Shown one piece after another: positions 22,921 through 30,819 of a stretch of DNA of 64,000 nucleotides; the first letter of the stretch is position 1, and each line of letters begins with the position of its first letter. The notes under the pieces are model-generated. The model saw only the letters and a program-made list of their open reading frames with translations, was not told the origin of the DNA and did not search any database. Both the position numbers and the translations under genes were made by a program. The DNA lies in the NCBI GenBank assembly GCA_965277345.1, contig CBDICI010000004.1:1426001-1490000 (forward strand). Reading direction: 5' to 3'. This DNA comes from CAIOYC01 sp965277345. GTDB lineage: Bacteria > Pseudomonadota > Alphaproteobacteria > Caulobacterales > Caulobacteraceae.

Positions 22921-24375
22921 ATGCGTGTTTTCACCGCCGGTCTACAGACCGAAACCAACACCTTCGCACCGCTGCCAACGGGGTGGCGAGGCTTTGCAGA
23001 GATCGGCCTGCACTACAGCGACGGCTCGACCAAGCCGGACGACCTCGCGGGCATGATCGCCTTCGGCGTCCGACGTCTGTTGGAGGGTGCAGGACATGAA
23101 GTGATCGAGAGTGTGAGCACCTACGCCCAGCCGTCCGGCAAGACCCTGGACGGCGTCTACATTGCGCTGCGCGATCGGATACTCGCGGACCTCAAGGCCG
23201 CGCTTCCGGTCGATATCGTCTTCCTCTGGTTACACGGCGCGATGGTGGCCATGTCGGAAGACGATTGCGAGGGTGATGTTCTTGAAGCTGTGCGTACCGT
23301 GGTCGGGCCAGACGTGCCTGTGGGCGCGATGCTGGATCCTCATTGCCATCTGACCGCCCGCATGATCGCCAACGCCGATGCGCTCGTCTGCATGAAGGAA
23401 TATCCACACACCGACGGCTTCGAGCGCGCGCCCGAAATCCTGCACATCCTGGAGCAGACCCGGCGCGGCGAGGTGCGGCCCGTCCACGCCCTGGTCGATA
23501 CCGGGATGGTGGGTTTCTATCCGACCACCACGGAGCCGATGGCCGGGTTCGTGCGTCGCCAGAAGGAGACCGAGCGGAGGCCCGGCATCCTTTCGGTCAG
23601 CCTAGGGCATGGTTTCCCCTGGGCCGATGTGGCGGAGGTCGGCACGCGCGTGCTCGTCCTCGTCGATGGTGACAAGGCCCTCGCGCAGGCGACGGCGCAG
23701 GAACTGGCCGACGCGTTCTACGGCTTGCGTGAAAGCCTTCGCGTGCGGCACGCGCCCGTCGAGGAGGCATTGGACCGCGCGGAGGCGACGCAAGGCCTCG
23801 CGGTGCTCGCGGATGCCGCCGACAATGCGGGTGGCGGCGCCCCGTCCGACAACACCACCCTTCTGCGCGCCATGGTTCGTCGCAAGCTCGCACCCTCCGC
23901 CATCGGGGCGATTTACGACCCGCAAGCGGTGGAAATCTGCTTTGAGGCCGGCGTCGGTTCTGCCCTCACCCTGCGCATCGGCGGTAAACTCGGGACGGCT
24001 TCGAGCGACCCCTTTGACGCCCTCGTGGTCGTCCGCGCGCTTGTCGAGGACCTGCGGCCAAAAGACATGGGTTCGCAGCCCATGGGCCGCACCGCGCGGG
24101 TGGAGGTGGACGGCATCCACATCCTGTTGTGCTCGAAGAGGGTCCAGACCTTCTCGCCCGTTCCCTTCGAGGCGCTTGGGCTCGACCTCACATCGCTCCG
24201 CGCCATCGCGGTGAAGTCGAGCCAGCACTTCCACCAGGCTTTCGCGCCGATCGCCGGAGAGATCATCTATGTCGCCGCCGGCGGGGCTTTGGACATGCGC
24301 TTTGAGACGCTGCCATACACCAAAAGAGACCTCAACTATTGGCCACGCCTAAACGACCCGAAGTCTTTGTCGTGA
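22921..24375 (+). CDS. M81 family metallopeptidase (MlrC-like)
   Basis: A 484-residue protein of the MlrC/M81 family. The N-terminal domain starts RVFTAGLQTETNTFAPLPTGW and holds likely zinc ligands in LWLHGAMVAMSEDDCEGD, MLDPHCHLTARM and EYPHTDGFERA. The C-terminal MlrC domain contains DAADNAGGGAPSDNTTLLRAM and VDGIHILLCSKRVQTFSPVPF. In microcystin degraders MlrC cleaves the linear peptide product next to a D-residue, but most M81 proteins are uncharacterised. A GAGAGG site precedes the ATG. It is the last recognisable gene of the plus arm, and its role here is probably cleavage of a peptide with non-standard residues. Confidence 0.88.
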   Translation: MRVFTAGLQTETNTFAPLPTGWRGFAEIGLHYSDGSTKPDDLAGMIAFGVRRLLEGAGHEVIESVSTYAQPSGKTLDGVYIALRDRILADLKAALPVDIVFLWLHGAMVAMSEDDCEGDVLEAVRTVVGPDVPVGAMLDPHCHLTARMIANADALVCMKEYPHTDGFERAPEILHILEQTRRGEVRPVHALVDTGMVGFYPTTTEPMAGFVRRQKETERRPGILSVSLGHGFPWADVAEVGTRVLVLVDGDKALAQATAQELADAFYGLRESLRVRHAPVEEALDRAEATQGLAVLADAADNAGGGAPSDNTTLLRAMVRRKLAPSAIGAIYDPQAVEICFEAGVGSALTLRIGGKLGTASSDPFDALVVVRALVEDLRPKDMGSQPMGRTARVEVDGIHILLCSKRVQTFSPVPFEALGLDLTSLRAIAVKSSQHFHQAFAPIAGEIIYVAAGGALDMRFETLPYTKRDLNYWPRLNDPKSLS

Positions 24376-24398
24376 TCTTGAACAATAGACAAACGGAT

Positions 24399-24453
24399 TA
24401 AACCATCGGCCATAACTTTCTCAACCTCAAGACCCGTTACGGCGACGGCCGCC
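24399..24453 (-). repeat. Degenerate copy (C) of the ardC/parB leader repeat
   Basis: Read on the minus strand, GGCGGCCGTCGCCGTAACGG and the following bases match copy A (from 4769) at about 31 of 37 positions, then diverge. The 5' arm of P1 and a G-U rich version of P2 remain, but the 3' arm of P1 and the P3 stem are lost. It covers the 3' end of the RHS/DUF1796 open frame and supplies its stop codon. It lies 23 bases beyond the MlrC-like gene. It is probably a relic of the same mobile module, in opposite orientation. Confidence 0.55.
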
Positions 24454-25696
24454 CCGGAGGCACACAGCAGTTGATGTCGTGGATGCGGAGACCAATGGAC
24501 ATAAAGATACGGTTCCAAGACGGGAGGTGACCCTCATCGGCCGCAGACGGGTCGGCCAGGTGGGCAAGGTAGCTATAGGACACGGGACCGCAGTCCTTAC
24601 GCCCGTCGTTTCGATCCTGAGATCGGATCACCAGCAGCCGATAGTCTGGCCCGATTGGCTCAAGGAGTAGGCGCAGGCGCTCAACCGTCTCCGGCGCCAC
24701 GTCATGCCGCACGACCATCAGATAATCGACTGGCCGGTCAGGGTTCAGAAAGCGAGAGACGAAATGCTCAAACTTCGACTGCAATTCGACCAACTTGGCG
24801 CCGAAGTCAGGATCATCCTGCGGACGCTGTGTCGCGAAAGGCGAGTGGAAATCATACCCATACGCCGCGTCCGTCACGAGGTTGGTGGACGGATTAAAGT
24901 GGAGATTATCGGGCTGAAGGATGCTTCCGAACCTGCCTCCGATCAGGTCGCACACGACTTCAGGCGTCGAAATGCACCAATTGAAGAAGCCGGAATAGTC
25001 GAGCCCGGTACGCTTCATCTGGAAAGCGAGTTCGCAGTTCCAACCGAGCCAAACGACCCGGCGCGGGATCATTTGGCGACCCAGCCCGTATTGCCCGTGC
25101 CGCTTTCCTTCACCTACCAAAGTCGTGCCAGCACCGCCATCTTCTCGAGTAAAGAGCGGGACGACCGGGGCCGCCACGAGCATGTTCCGGGATCCAGTTC
25201 CCGAAGTCCAGACCGGCGCGCCAGACTCAGGGCCATGAGGGGAATATTGCCGCGCCTTGTTGTGATAGAGCCCGACCTCGGGGAGCCACATCTGGCCGGT
25301 GAACTGGAAGCGGCCGTAGTTGCCCGCCGCCGGGATGCCGTACTCGTCATAGGTATTGATGGCGACGGGGTTCCCGTTGACGTCGCTCACCGCGGCGATG
25401 GAGCCCCGCTCATCGGCCAGCGGCCATAGCAGGTTACCCCCGTCGGAAATGACGAACCGCTCATCCTCCGCCGGACCGTTGATATAGCTCCTGGTCTGAT
25501 TGCCCGACCCGCCGTGTTCGGTCACCACATCGGCCCCGTCATAGCGGAACTGGGTGACGGCCCCCGCCGCCGAGATCGCCTGCGACAGCCGGTCCAGCGG
25601 GTCGAAGATCAGCTGCGCCGAAGGACCCCCGCCGGCCGGCGCCGCCGTAGCCAGCCGGCCGTGTCGACCGCTTTGATCGGGCTGCTTCGAGCTCAA
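24437..25696 (-). CDS. RHS-repeat fragment fused to DUF1796-like (papain-like) domain
   Basis: A 419-residue open frame. Residues about 28-150 are the end of an RHS core: LIFDPLDRLSQAISAAGAV, INTYDEYGIPAAGNYGRFQF and TGQMWLPEVGLYHNKARQYSP. The thousand-odd upstream residues of a real RHS protein are absent, because the TonB receptor gene lies there. The usual DPxGL processing motif is also missing. Residues about 205-400 look like the DUF1796 putative cysteine peptidase family (WLGWNCELAFQMKRTG, WCISTPEVVCDLIGGRF, SWNRIFMSIGL). It is either a recombination-made chimera or the detached 3' end of a polymorphic toxin. Expression is doubtful. Confidence 0.5.
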   Translation of the reverse strand: MSSKQPDQSGRHGRLATAAPAGGGPSAQLIFDPLDRLSQAISAAGAVTQFRYDGADVVTEHGGSGNQTRSYINGPAEDERFVISDGGNLLWPLADERGSIAAVSDVNGNPVAINTYDEYGIPAAGNYGRFQFTGQMWLPEVGLYHNKARQYSPHGPESGAPVWTSGTGSRNMLVAAPVVPLFTREDGGAGTTLVGEGKRHGQYGLGRQMIPRRVVWLGWNCELAFQMKRTGLDYSGFFNWCISTPEVVCDLIGGRFGSILQPDNLHFNPSTNLVTDAAYGYDFHSPFATQRPQDDPDFGAKLVELQSKFEHFVSRFLNPDRPVDYLMVVRHDVAPETVERLRLLLEPIGPDYRLLVIRSQDRNDGRKDCGPVSYSYLAHLADPSAADEGHLPSWNRIFMSIGLRIHDINCCVPPGRPSP

Positions 25697-25721
25697 GGCG
25701 GCCCCGTAACTCGAGGGGACC

Positions 25722-28214
25722 CTAGAACCGGTACTGGACTTCGGCGCCGAAGGTACGGTTCTCGCTCAGCGTATAGATGTTCTGATTGGTGAACACGCTG
25801 TTGGCCGAATAGTAGATGTATTGGCGAGAATCCGTCACGTTCCGGATGTAGGCGAGGAAGGTGAACGGCGACTTGGTCGGCTGGTAAACCGCCCTGAGGT
25901 CGAGGTTGTAGTAGGACGGGCCGAGATAGCGGCTGGTGTTGAAGATCGCATAGTATTGCTCCGCCACCCACGAATAGGTCGCCGACAGGCTGATATCGCC
26001 CGTTCCCGTATGGACGACATAGTTCGGGATGAAGCTGACCTTGTTCTTCGGCGCCTGCGGGACCGTGTTGCCCTTGAGGTTGGCATAGGCCGCGCCGGCC
26101 GGATCCTGGATGAACCCGCCCGGGGTCGGCGAGACGAACTTGTCGAACTTGGAGTCGAGATAGGAATAGATCACCGTGAAGTGCAGGTTCTCCAGCGGAG
26201 AATAGACGGACTCCAGCTCGAAACCGATCGAATGGGTGCGTTGGGCGTTCGCCAGCGTCGCCAGGAAGATATTGCTGGAAACGCCCGTGACCGGGTTGGT
26301 CACCGTGCTGCCGAGGGTGATCGGCACCTGCAGATTCTTGTAGTCGTAATAGTAGGCCGCCGCGTCGAGGACGAGCGTTCTGCCGAATGTCTTCTTCAGA
26401 CCGAATTCGTAATCCGTCAGGGTTTCAGGCTGGACGATCGGGATGGGACGGAAGTTGCCGAGATCGAAGCCGCCGGACTTGTATCCGCGGGCTATGTTGA
26501 CATAGGCGATGATGCTTCTGTCCGGGTGCCATTCCGCGCCCACATTGCCGGACCAGTCGCTGAAGTCGGCCTTGGCGGACGCCGCGCCCGGGCTTGGCGT
26601 AACATCGAGTGCGATGAGCGGCGCGGCGAAGTCGCCATAGATGCTGGCGATGTCGAAAATCTCGCGAACGGTGTCATAGCCTTTGCGCTGGTCCCAGTTG
26701 TAGCGCAGCGATCCGGTCAGCTTGAAGGTTTTGGTGAGGTCGTAATCCAGTTGTCCGTAAATGGCCTGGTTGCCGCTGCGCAGTTCGGTGAGTTGGCTGT
26801 AGAAGGCGCGCGAGGGATTGGGCGCGGCGAGCGGGCCCCCGACCGCGCTGTAAGGCGTGGCCAGGTCCGCTTCCAGCGGATCCTCCACCGCGAAGGTGGT
26901 CTTGTAGCTTTCAAAATATTGATAGACGCCCGCCACCCATCGCAAGCGCTGATAGTCTGGCGAGGTCAGGATCAATTCATTGCTGTACCACTTCTTATCC
27001 TGAAAGCTGTTGATCGTGTATTGAGAGGGCACTTGGCGACCGCCCGGCGAGGTCAGGAAAGGTCGCGCCGTTTGGTCGGCGTCGCTCAGCAGGTCATAGT
27101 CATACTGACTATAGCCGCCGATATATTTGAGCTTCGCCCAATGCAGGTTCCACGTCGCATTGATGGTGAAGGTATGGTCGTTCTTGGTGTTGACGTGCCC
27201 CGGCGTATCGAGCGAGACCTTGTACGGGTCCTTGATCTGGGGATTGCTGTTGGGATCGATGCCGTATTGGGGGTTCACCTCCAGCCCGTAATACAGGTTG
27301 GTCGTATAGGTCGCCGGCGTTCCGGTATTATAAGGCCCGCCAAGAACAATGCCCGCGCCGACGCCGTAGGAGGGGCGAAGGCTTGAGCTGAAATTCTGAT
27401 AACGGGTCCACACGTCGATGTCGTTGTTCGGCTGCCATTCCAACTGCGCCTCATAGAGGCGGGTGGCGCCCGTCGCGGGATTGGCATAGCCGCCCACATT
27501 GTCCTGCGGACCCGAACGCGTATCGCTGCCCGCATAGCCCAACCGAAAGCCGAGCGTGCTGGTGATGGGGCCGGAAATTGCGGCGTCCACATAGCCGAGT
27601 TCGTTGGTGGTGCCCCCAAGGCGCAGGTCGCCATGGAGGTCGGCGGTTGGGCGGCGGGAATAGATATTGACCGTGCCGCCGACGGAATTGCGTCCGTACA
27701 CCGACTGCGGTCCCCGCAACACCTCGATCCGGTCGGTGAGAAAGTCGGGCTGGCCCAGATAGGCCGGCGATGAGGTGTAGACGCCGTCCACATGAACCGC
27801 CACGCCGGGGTCGAGGCCCTGGCCGGGGTCTTCAAACCGGCCGACCCCTCTTAGGGTCAGATATTCGCCCTGCAGGCTCATGCTGGGCGTCAGGTTGGAA
27901 ATGTCGCGTCCGTTCTCGATGCCGAGCAGGTTGCGCCGTTCGTCGGTGAAGGCGGTCACCGCGGCGTCCACGTGCTGGATGGTCGTCGCGCGGCTGGCCG
28001 CGGTGACCACGACCTCGCTCACGGCGGAGGTCGAGCCCGCCGAGGTGTCCTGGCTTGTCGGGGCGGCGCGCTGACCTTCGTCGGACCGGCTCGTTCCGGG
28101 CTGTTTGGGCGGAGGCGGGCTGCCCGTGGTCTGCGCCGATGACGATGCAGCCCAGGCGAGCGCCACGGCCCCGCAAGAGAGCGCCAGCAAGTGTCTGCGT
28201 GAACCCATTCTCAT
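25722..28214 (-). CDS. TonB-dependent outer-membrane receptor
   Basis: An 830-residue TonB receptor with a signal peptide ending ASSSAQ, a Pro/Ser-rich linker and a TonB-box region SEVVVTAASRATTIQHVDAA. The plug contains LTLRGVGRFEDPGQGLDPGV and IEVLRGPQSVYGRNSVGGTV, and the barrel ends EVQYRF. It is not similar in detail to the receptor at 18055 and has no obvious partner genes on its strand. The genes upstream belong to the polymer-catabolism block, so it may serve that pathway. A candidate promoter is at 28333-28360. Confidence 0.95.
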   Translation of the reverse strand: MRMGSRRHLLALSCGAVALAWAASSSAQTTGSPPPPKQPGTSRSDEGQRAAPTSQDTSAGSTSAVSEVVVTAASRATTIQHVDAAVTAFTDERRNLLGIENGRDISNLTPSMSLQGEYLTLRGVGRFEDPGQGLDPGVAVHVDGVYTSSPAYLGQPDFLTDRIEVLRGPQSVYGRNSVGGTVNIYSRRPTADLHGDLRLGGTTNELGYVDAAISGPITSTLGFRLGYAGSDTRSGPQDNVGGYANPATGATRLYEAQLEWQPNNDIDVWTRYQNFSSSLRPSYGVGAGIVLGGPYNTGTPATYTTNLYYGLEVNPQYGIDPNSNPQIKDPYKVSLDTPGHVNTKNDHTFTINATWNLHWAKLKYIGGYSQYDYDLLSDADQTARPFLTSPGGRQVPSQYTINSFQDKKWYSNELILTSPDYQRLRWVAGVYQYFESYKTTFAVEDPLEADLATPYSAVGGPLAAPNPSRAFYSQLTELRSGNQAIYGQLDYDLTKTFKLTGSLRYNWDQRKGYDTVREIFDIASIYGDFAAPLIALDVTPSPGAASAKADFSDWSGNVGAEWHPDRSIIAYVNIARGYKSGGFDLGNFRPIPIVQPETLTDYEFGLKKTFGRTLVLDAAAYYYDYKNLQVPITLGSTVTNPVTGVSSNIFLATLANAQRTHSIGFELESVYSPLENLHFTVIYSYLDSKFDKFVSPTPGGFIQDPAGAAYANLKGNTVPQAPKNKVSFIPNYVVHTGTGDISLSATYSWVAEQYYAIFNTSRYLGPSYYNLDLRAVYQPTKSPFTFLAYIRNVTDSRQYIYYSANSVFTNQNIYTLSENRTFGAEVQYRF

Positions 28215-28332
28215 TTCGACTCCCCGTCTCGTGCTTCACCGGACCACGCGCGGGGCGGGTCCAATGGCCGAGTTTGTTTGGAAGGCGCCGACCTGACGTG
28301 TGCAGGCGATCACCCTCTCGTTTCCGGGCCAG

Positions 28333-28360
28333 AGAATGACACAAAGCATTTGCGGGTCAA
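28333..28360 (-). promoter_or_regulatory. Candidate sigma-70 promoter of TonB receptor
   Basis: On the minus strand TTGACC (28360-28355) and CATTCT (28338-28333) are separated by 16 bases, about 120 bases upstream of the receptor start. The 324-base gap 28215-28538 otherwise holds only the palindrome at 28433 and no gene that I can support. Confidence 0.35.
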
Positions 28361-28432
28361 GAATGGCGGCAAAAATTTCAGCGCACGGTTCGGTCTCCCA
28401 CTCTAGGTCGCCCGCCGAAACCCATCGTCGTT

Positions 28433-28444
28433 TGTGCTAGCACA
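28433..28444. promoter_or_regulatory. 12-bp palindrome, possible operator
   Basis: TGTGCTAGCACA is a perfect palindrome in the gap between the TonB receptor and the 3-hydroxyacyl-CoA dehydrogenase gene, 72 bases upstream of the candidate promoter. The binding protein is unknown. A chance origin is possible at this length. Confidence 0.3.
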
Positions 28445-28538
28445 CTGAGGGTGCATCTAAACCTATGCCGCAGTCCGTGGTCTAATTCCGCTGCCGGTAC
28501 GTCGCCTCTAGGCGCGCCGCCGCCACTGGGGTGACGTG

Positions 28539-29837
28539 CTACAGCGGGCGATCGTCTGGCCCGGCGCCCCGGAAATCGGACAGGCGGAGCGATGTATGGG
28601 CGAGGCGCTCGATCAGCGGAGCCGGTCGAAAGCCTTCTCCGAAGCTGGCTTCGTAGGCGCGCAATCGGCCGAGCACATGGTCCAGCCCCAGGCTGTCGGC
28701 ATAGAACATCGGGCCGCCCGTAGCGGCGGGCCAGCCGTAGCCGTTCAGCCAGACCATATCGATGTCGGACGCTCGCGCCGCGATCCCTTCGGCCAGAATC
28801 TTGGCGCCCTCATTGATCATCGGATAGAGGCAGCGCTCCAGGATTTCCTCATCCGAAACCGCCCTCCGCCGCCCGCCCGCGCGGCGCGAAAAGTCACCGA
28901 TCAGCTGCTCCACCACCGGGGACGGGCTGGCCGTACGGTCCGCGGCGTAGTCGTAAAATCCCTTCCCGTTTTTCTGGCCCCGCCGGTCGGCCTCGCAGAG
29001 CAGGTCGCGAAGCGTTTCGCCTCTGGACGTCTCACGGTTCCAGCCGATGTCCAGGCCGGCCAGATCGGCCATGGCGAAGGGGCCCATCTTGAACCCGAAG
29101 GCGTTCAAGACCCGGTCCACGTCCCAGGGCATCGCCCCCTCCAGCAGGAGTTCGTTGGCCTGCCATTGGCGAGGATAAAGCATCCGATTGCCGACGAAGC
29201 CCGGACATACGCCGACCAGGACGCCGATCTTGCCGAGTCTGCGGACCAATTGCATGGCGGTGGCGATGATCGGTTTGGCGGTCCGTTCACCCCGGACCAC
29301 CTCGACCAGCTTCATCACATTGGCCGGCGAGAAGAAGTGCAGGCCGATCACGGCCTCGGGCCGCCGGGTTACCGCGGCGATCTCGTCGATGTCGAGGCCC
29401 GAGGTGTTGGTGGCCAGGATGGCGCCGGGCTTGGCGATCTTGTCCAGCCGCTCGAACACGGCCTTCTTGACGGCCATGTCCTCGAACACCGCTTCGATGA
29501 CGAGGTCGCAGTGCGCCAGGGCGTCGAGATCAAGGCCGCCGCTGACGCGGGCCATCCGCAGTGCGACCTCCTCGACGGGGAAGCGGCCCTTGCGCGCACT
29601 ATTCTCGTAGTTCTGGCGGATGATGGCCAAGCCGCGATCCAGCGCTTCCTGCTTTTGTTCGATCAGGACGACGGGGATTCCGACGGTGGCGAAGTTCATG
29701 GCGATACCGCCGCCCATGGTGCCGGCGCCGATGACGCCCACCGATTGAACGTCTAGCGTGGTGGTGTCGGGCGCGATGTCCGGAATGTCCCAAACCCGTT
29801 GTTGCGCCTGGGTGACATAGGCGAGGGCGTCGTCCAT
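28539..29837 (-). CDS. 3-hydroxyacyl-CoA dehydrogenase (stand-alone HAD module)
   Basis: A 432-residue NAD-dependent 3-hydroxyacyl-CoA dehydrogenase that oxidises the beta-hydroxyl in beta-oxidation. The Rossmann motif VGVIGAGTMGGGIAMNFA is near residue 30. The catalytic region shows NTSGLDIDEIA and IGLHFFSPANVMKLVEVV, and two C-terminal helical domains follow (GFVGNRMLYP; YPMINEGAKILAEGIA). The enoyl-CoA hydratase half of FadB-type proteins is absent, although the length and C-terminal duplication follow the FadB pattern. ATG 29837 follows a good AAAGAGAG site; the frame is open to 29870. It is the last gene of the minus-strand polymer-catabolism operon. Confidence 0.9.
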   Translation of the reverse strand: MDDALAYVTQAQQRVWDIPDIAPDTTTLDVQSVGVIGAGTMGGGIAMNFATVGIPVVLIEQKQEALDRGLAIIRQNYENSARKGRFPVEEVALRMARVSGGLDLDALAHCDLVIEAVFEDMAVKKAVFERLDKIAKPGAILATNTSGLDIDEIAAVTRRPEAVIGLHFFSPANVMKLVEVVRGERTAKPIIATAMQLVRRLGKIGVLVGVCPGFVGNRMLYPRQWQANELLLEGAMPWDVDRVLNAFGFKMGPFAMADLAGLDIGWNRETSRGETLRDLLCEADRRGQKNGKGFYDYAADRTASPSPVVEQLIGDFSRRAGGRRRAVSDEEILERCLYPMINEGAKILAEGIAARASDIDMVWLNGYGWPAATGGPMFYADSLGLDHVLGRLRAYEASFGEGFRPAPLIERLAHTSLRLSDFRGAGPDDRPL

Positions 29838-29911
29838 GGACTCTCTTTCAATCAATCGGGCGTGTCGCAATCCGCCTTCGCTCTGAGGGCCGGCGTGGTT
29901 CCGTCGGTCGA

Positions 29912-30739
29912 TCAGGTGGCCGAACCGGCCCGAAGGTCTTCGAAATTGGTGCGGCCGCCCGCCACCATGCCGCCGTCGATCACCAGATCGTGGCCGGTGA
30001 CGAAGCGGCTGTCGTCGCTGGCGAGGTAAAGGGCGCCGTAGGCGATATCCCTCGGAAAGCCCGACGTGTGCAGCGCGTTGGCCTTGGCCAGATTGCCCTC
30101 CAGCTTGGCCAGCTTGGCGTCGACCTTCCCCGCCTCCAGCGTGGCGGCGACATCGGAGCCGCCGAAGAAGATCGGCGTCGCGATGGCGCCCGGCGCGATG
30201 GTGTTGACCCGGATGTTGTGCACGCCAAGCTGCACCGCAGCGATGCGGGCGGCGTGGAACACCCCCGCCTTGGCGATGGAATAGAGATAGCCGCCCATGT
30301 GGCTGCGGTGTGCGGCCACCGAGGCGTTGGAAATGATCGTGCCGCCGCCCTGCCCCTTCATCACGGGCGTCGCGTGCTTGATGCCGAACAGCACGCTGCC
30401 GAGCAGCAGATGCATCGCGTAGTTGAAATCCGCCTCGGTGAAGGTATCCGGCCCGCCCTGCGTCCCGCCGCCGGCGTTGTTGAACAGGGCGTCCAGCCGG
30501 CCGAACGTCGATACCGTTTCGGCGACCGACGCCTCCACATCCGCCTCGCGGGACATGTCGGCGCGGAAGAAATGCGCGGTCGGGCCGAGCGCCTTGGCGA
30601 TCGCCGCGCCCTTCTCGGCGTTCCGGCCCGTGAACACGACCTTGGCGCCTTCCGCCACGAACAGCTCGACCGTGGCCTCGCCGATGCCGCTGGTGCCGCC
30701 GGTGATGAGGGCGACCTTACCGTCGAGTCGATGGGCCAT
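29912..30739 (-). CDS. Short-chain dehydrogenase/reductase
   Basis: A 275-residue classical SDR with the cofactor loop TGGTSGIGEATVELF, the NNAG motif (DALFNNAGGG), the catalytic Ser in SNASVAAHRSH and the Y-S-I-A-K dyad, then VNTIAPGAIATPIF. ALITGG followed by FTGRNAE suggests an NAD(H)-preferring alcohol dehydrogenase. It lies between a thiolase and a hydroxyacyl-CoA dehydrogenase on the same strand, so it may oxidise a hydroxyl on a chain fragment. The substrate is not known. Confidence 0.9.
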   Translation of the reverse strand: MAHRLDGKVALITGGTSGIGEATVELFVAEGAKVVFTGRNAEKGAAIAKALGPTAHFFRADMSREADVEASVAETVSTFGRLDALFNNAGGGTQGGPDTFTEADFNYAMHLLLGSVLFGIKHATPVMKGQGGGTIISNASVAAHRSHMGGYLYSIAKAGVFHAARIAAVQLGVHNIRVNTIAPGAIATPIFFGGSDVAATLEAGKVDAKLAKLEGNLAKANALHTSGFPRDIAYGALYLASDDSRFVTGHDLVIDGGMVAGGRTNFEDLRAGSAT

Positions 30740-30819
30740 GGGTCTTCAATCCTGAGTTGTTGATGCGTTGGGCGCCGCCGCTGCGGGCCTGCGCCGGGAT
30801 GCTGAGCGGTCGGCCGGCC

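Noticed and set aside
25821..27386. 521-codon open frame on the plus strand
   Set aside because: It is antisense to the second TonB receptor, whose signal peptide, TonB box, plug and terminal Phe are all present on the other strand.
28536..29756. 406-codon open frame on the plus strand
   Set aside because: It is antisense to the 3-hydroxyacyl-CoA dehydrogenase gene and has no recognisable domain.
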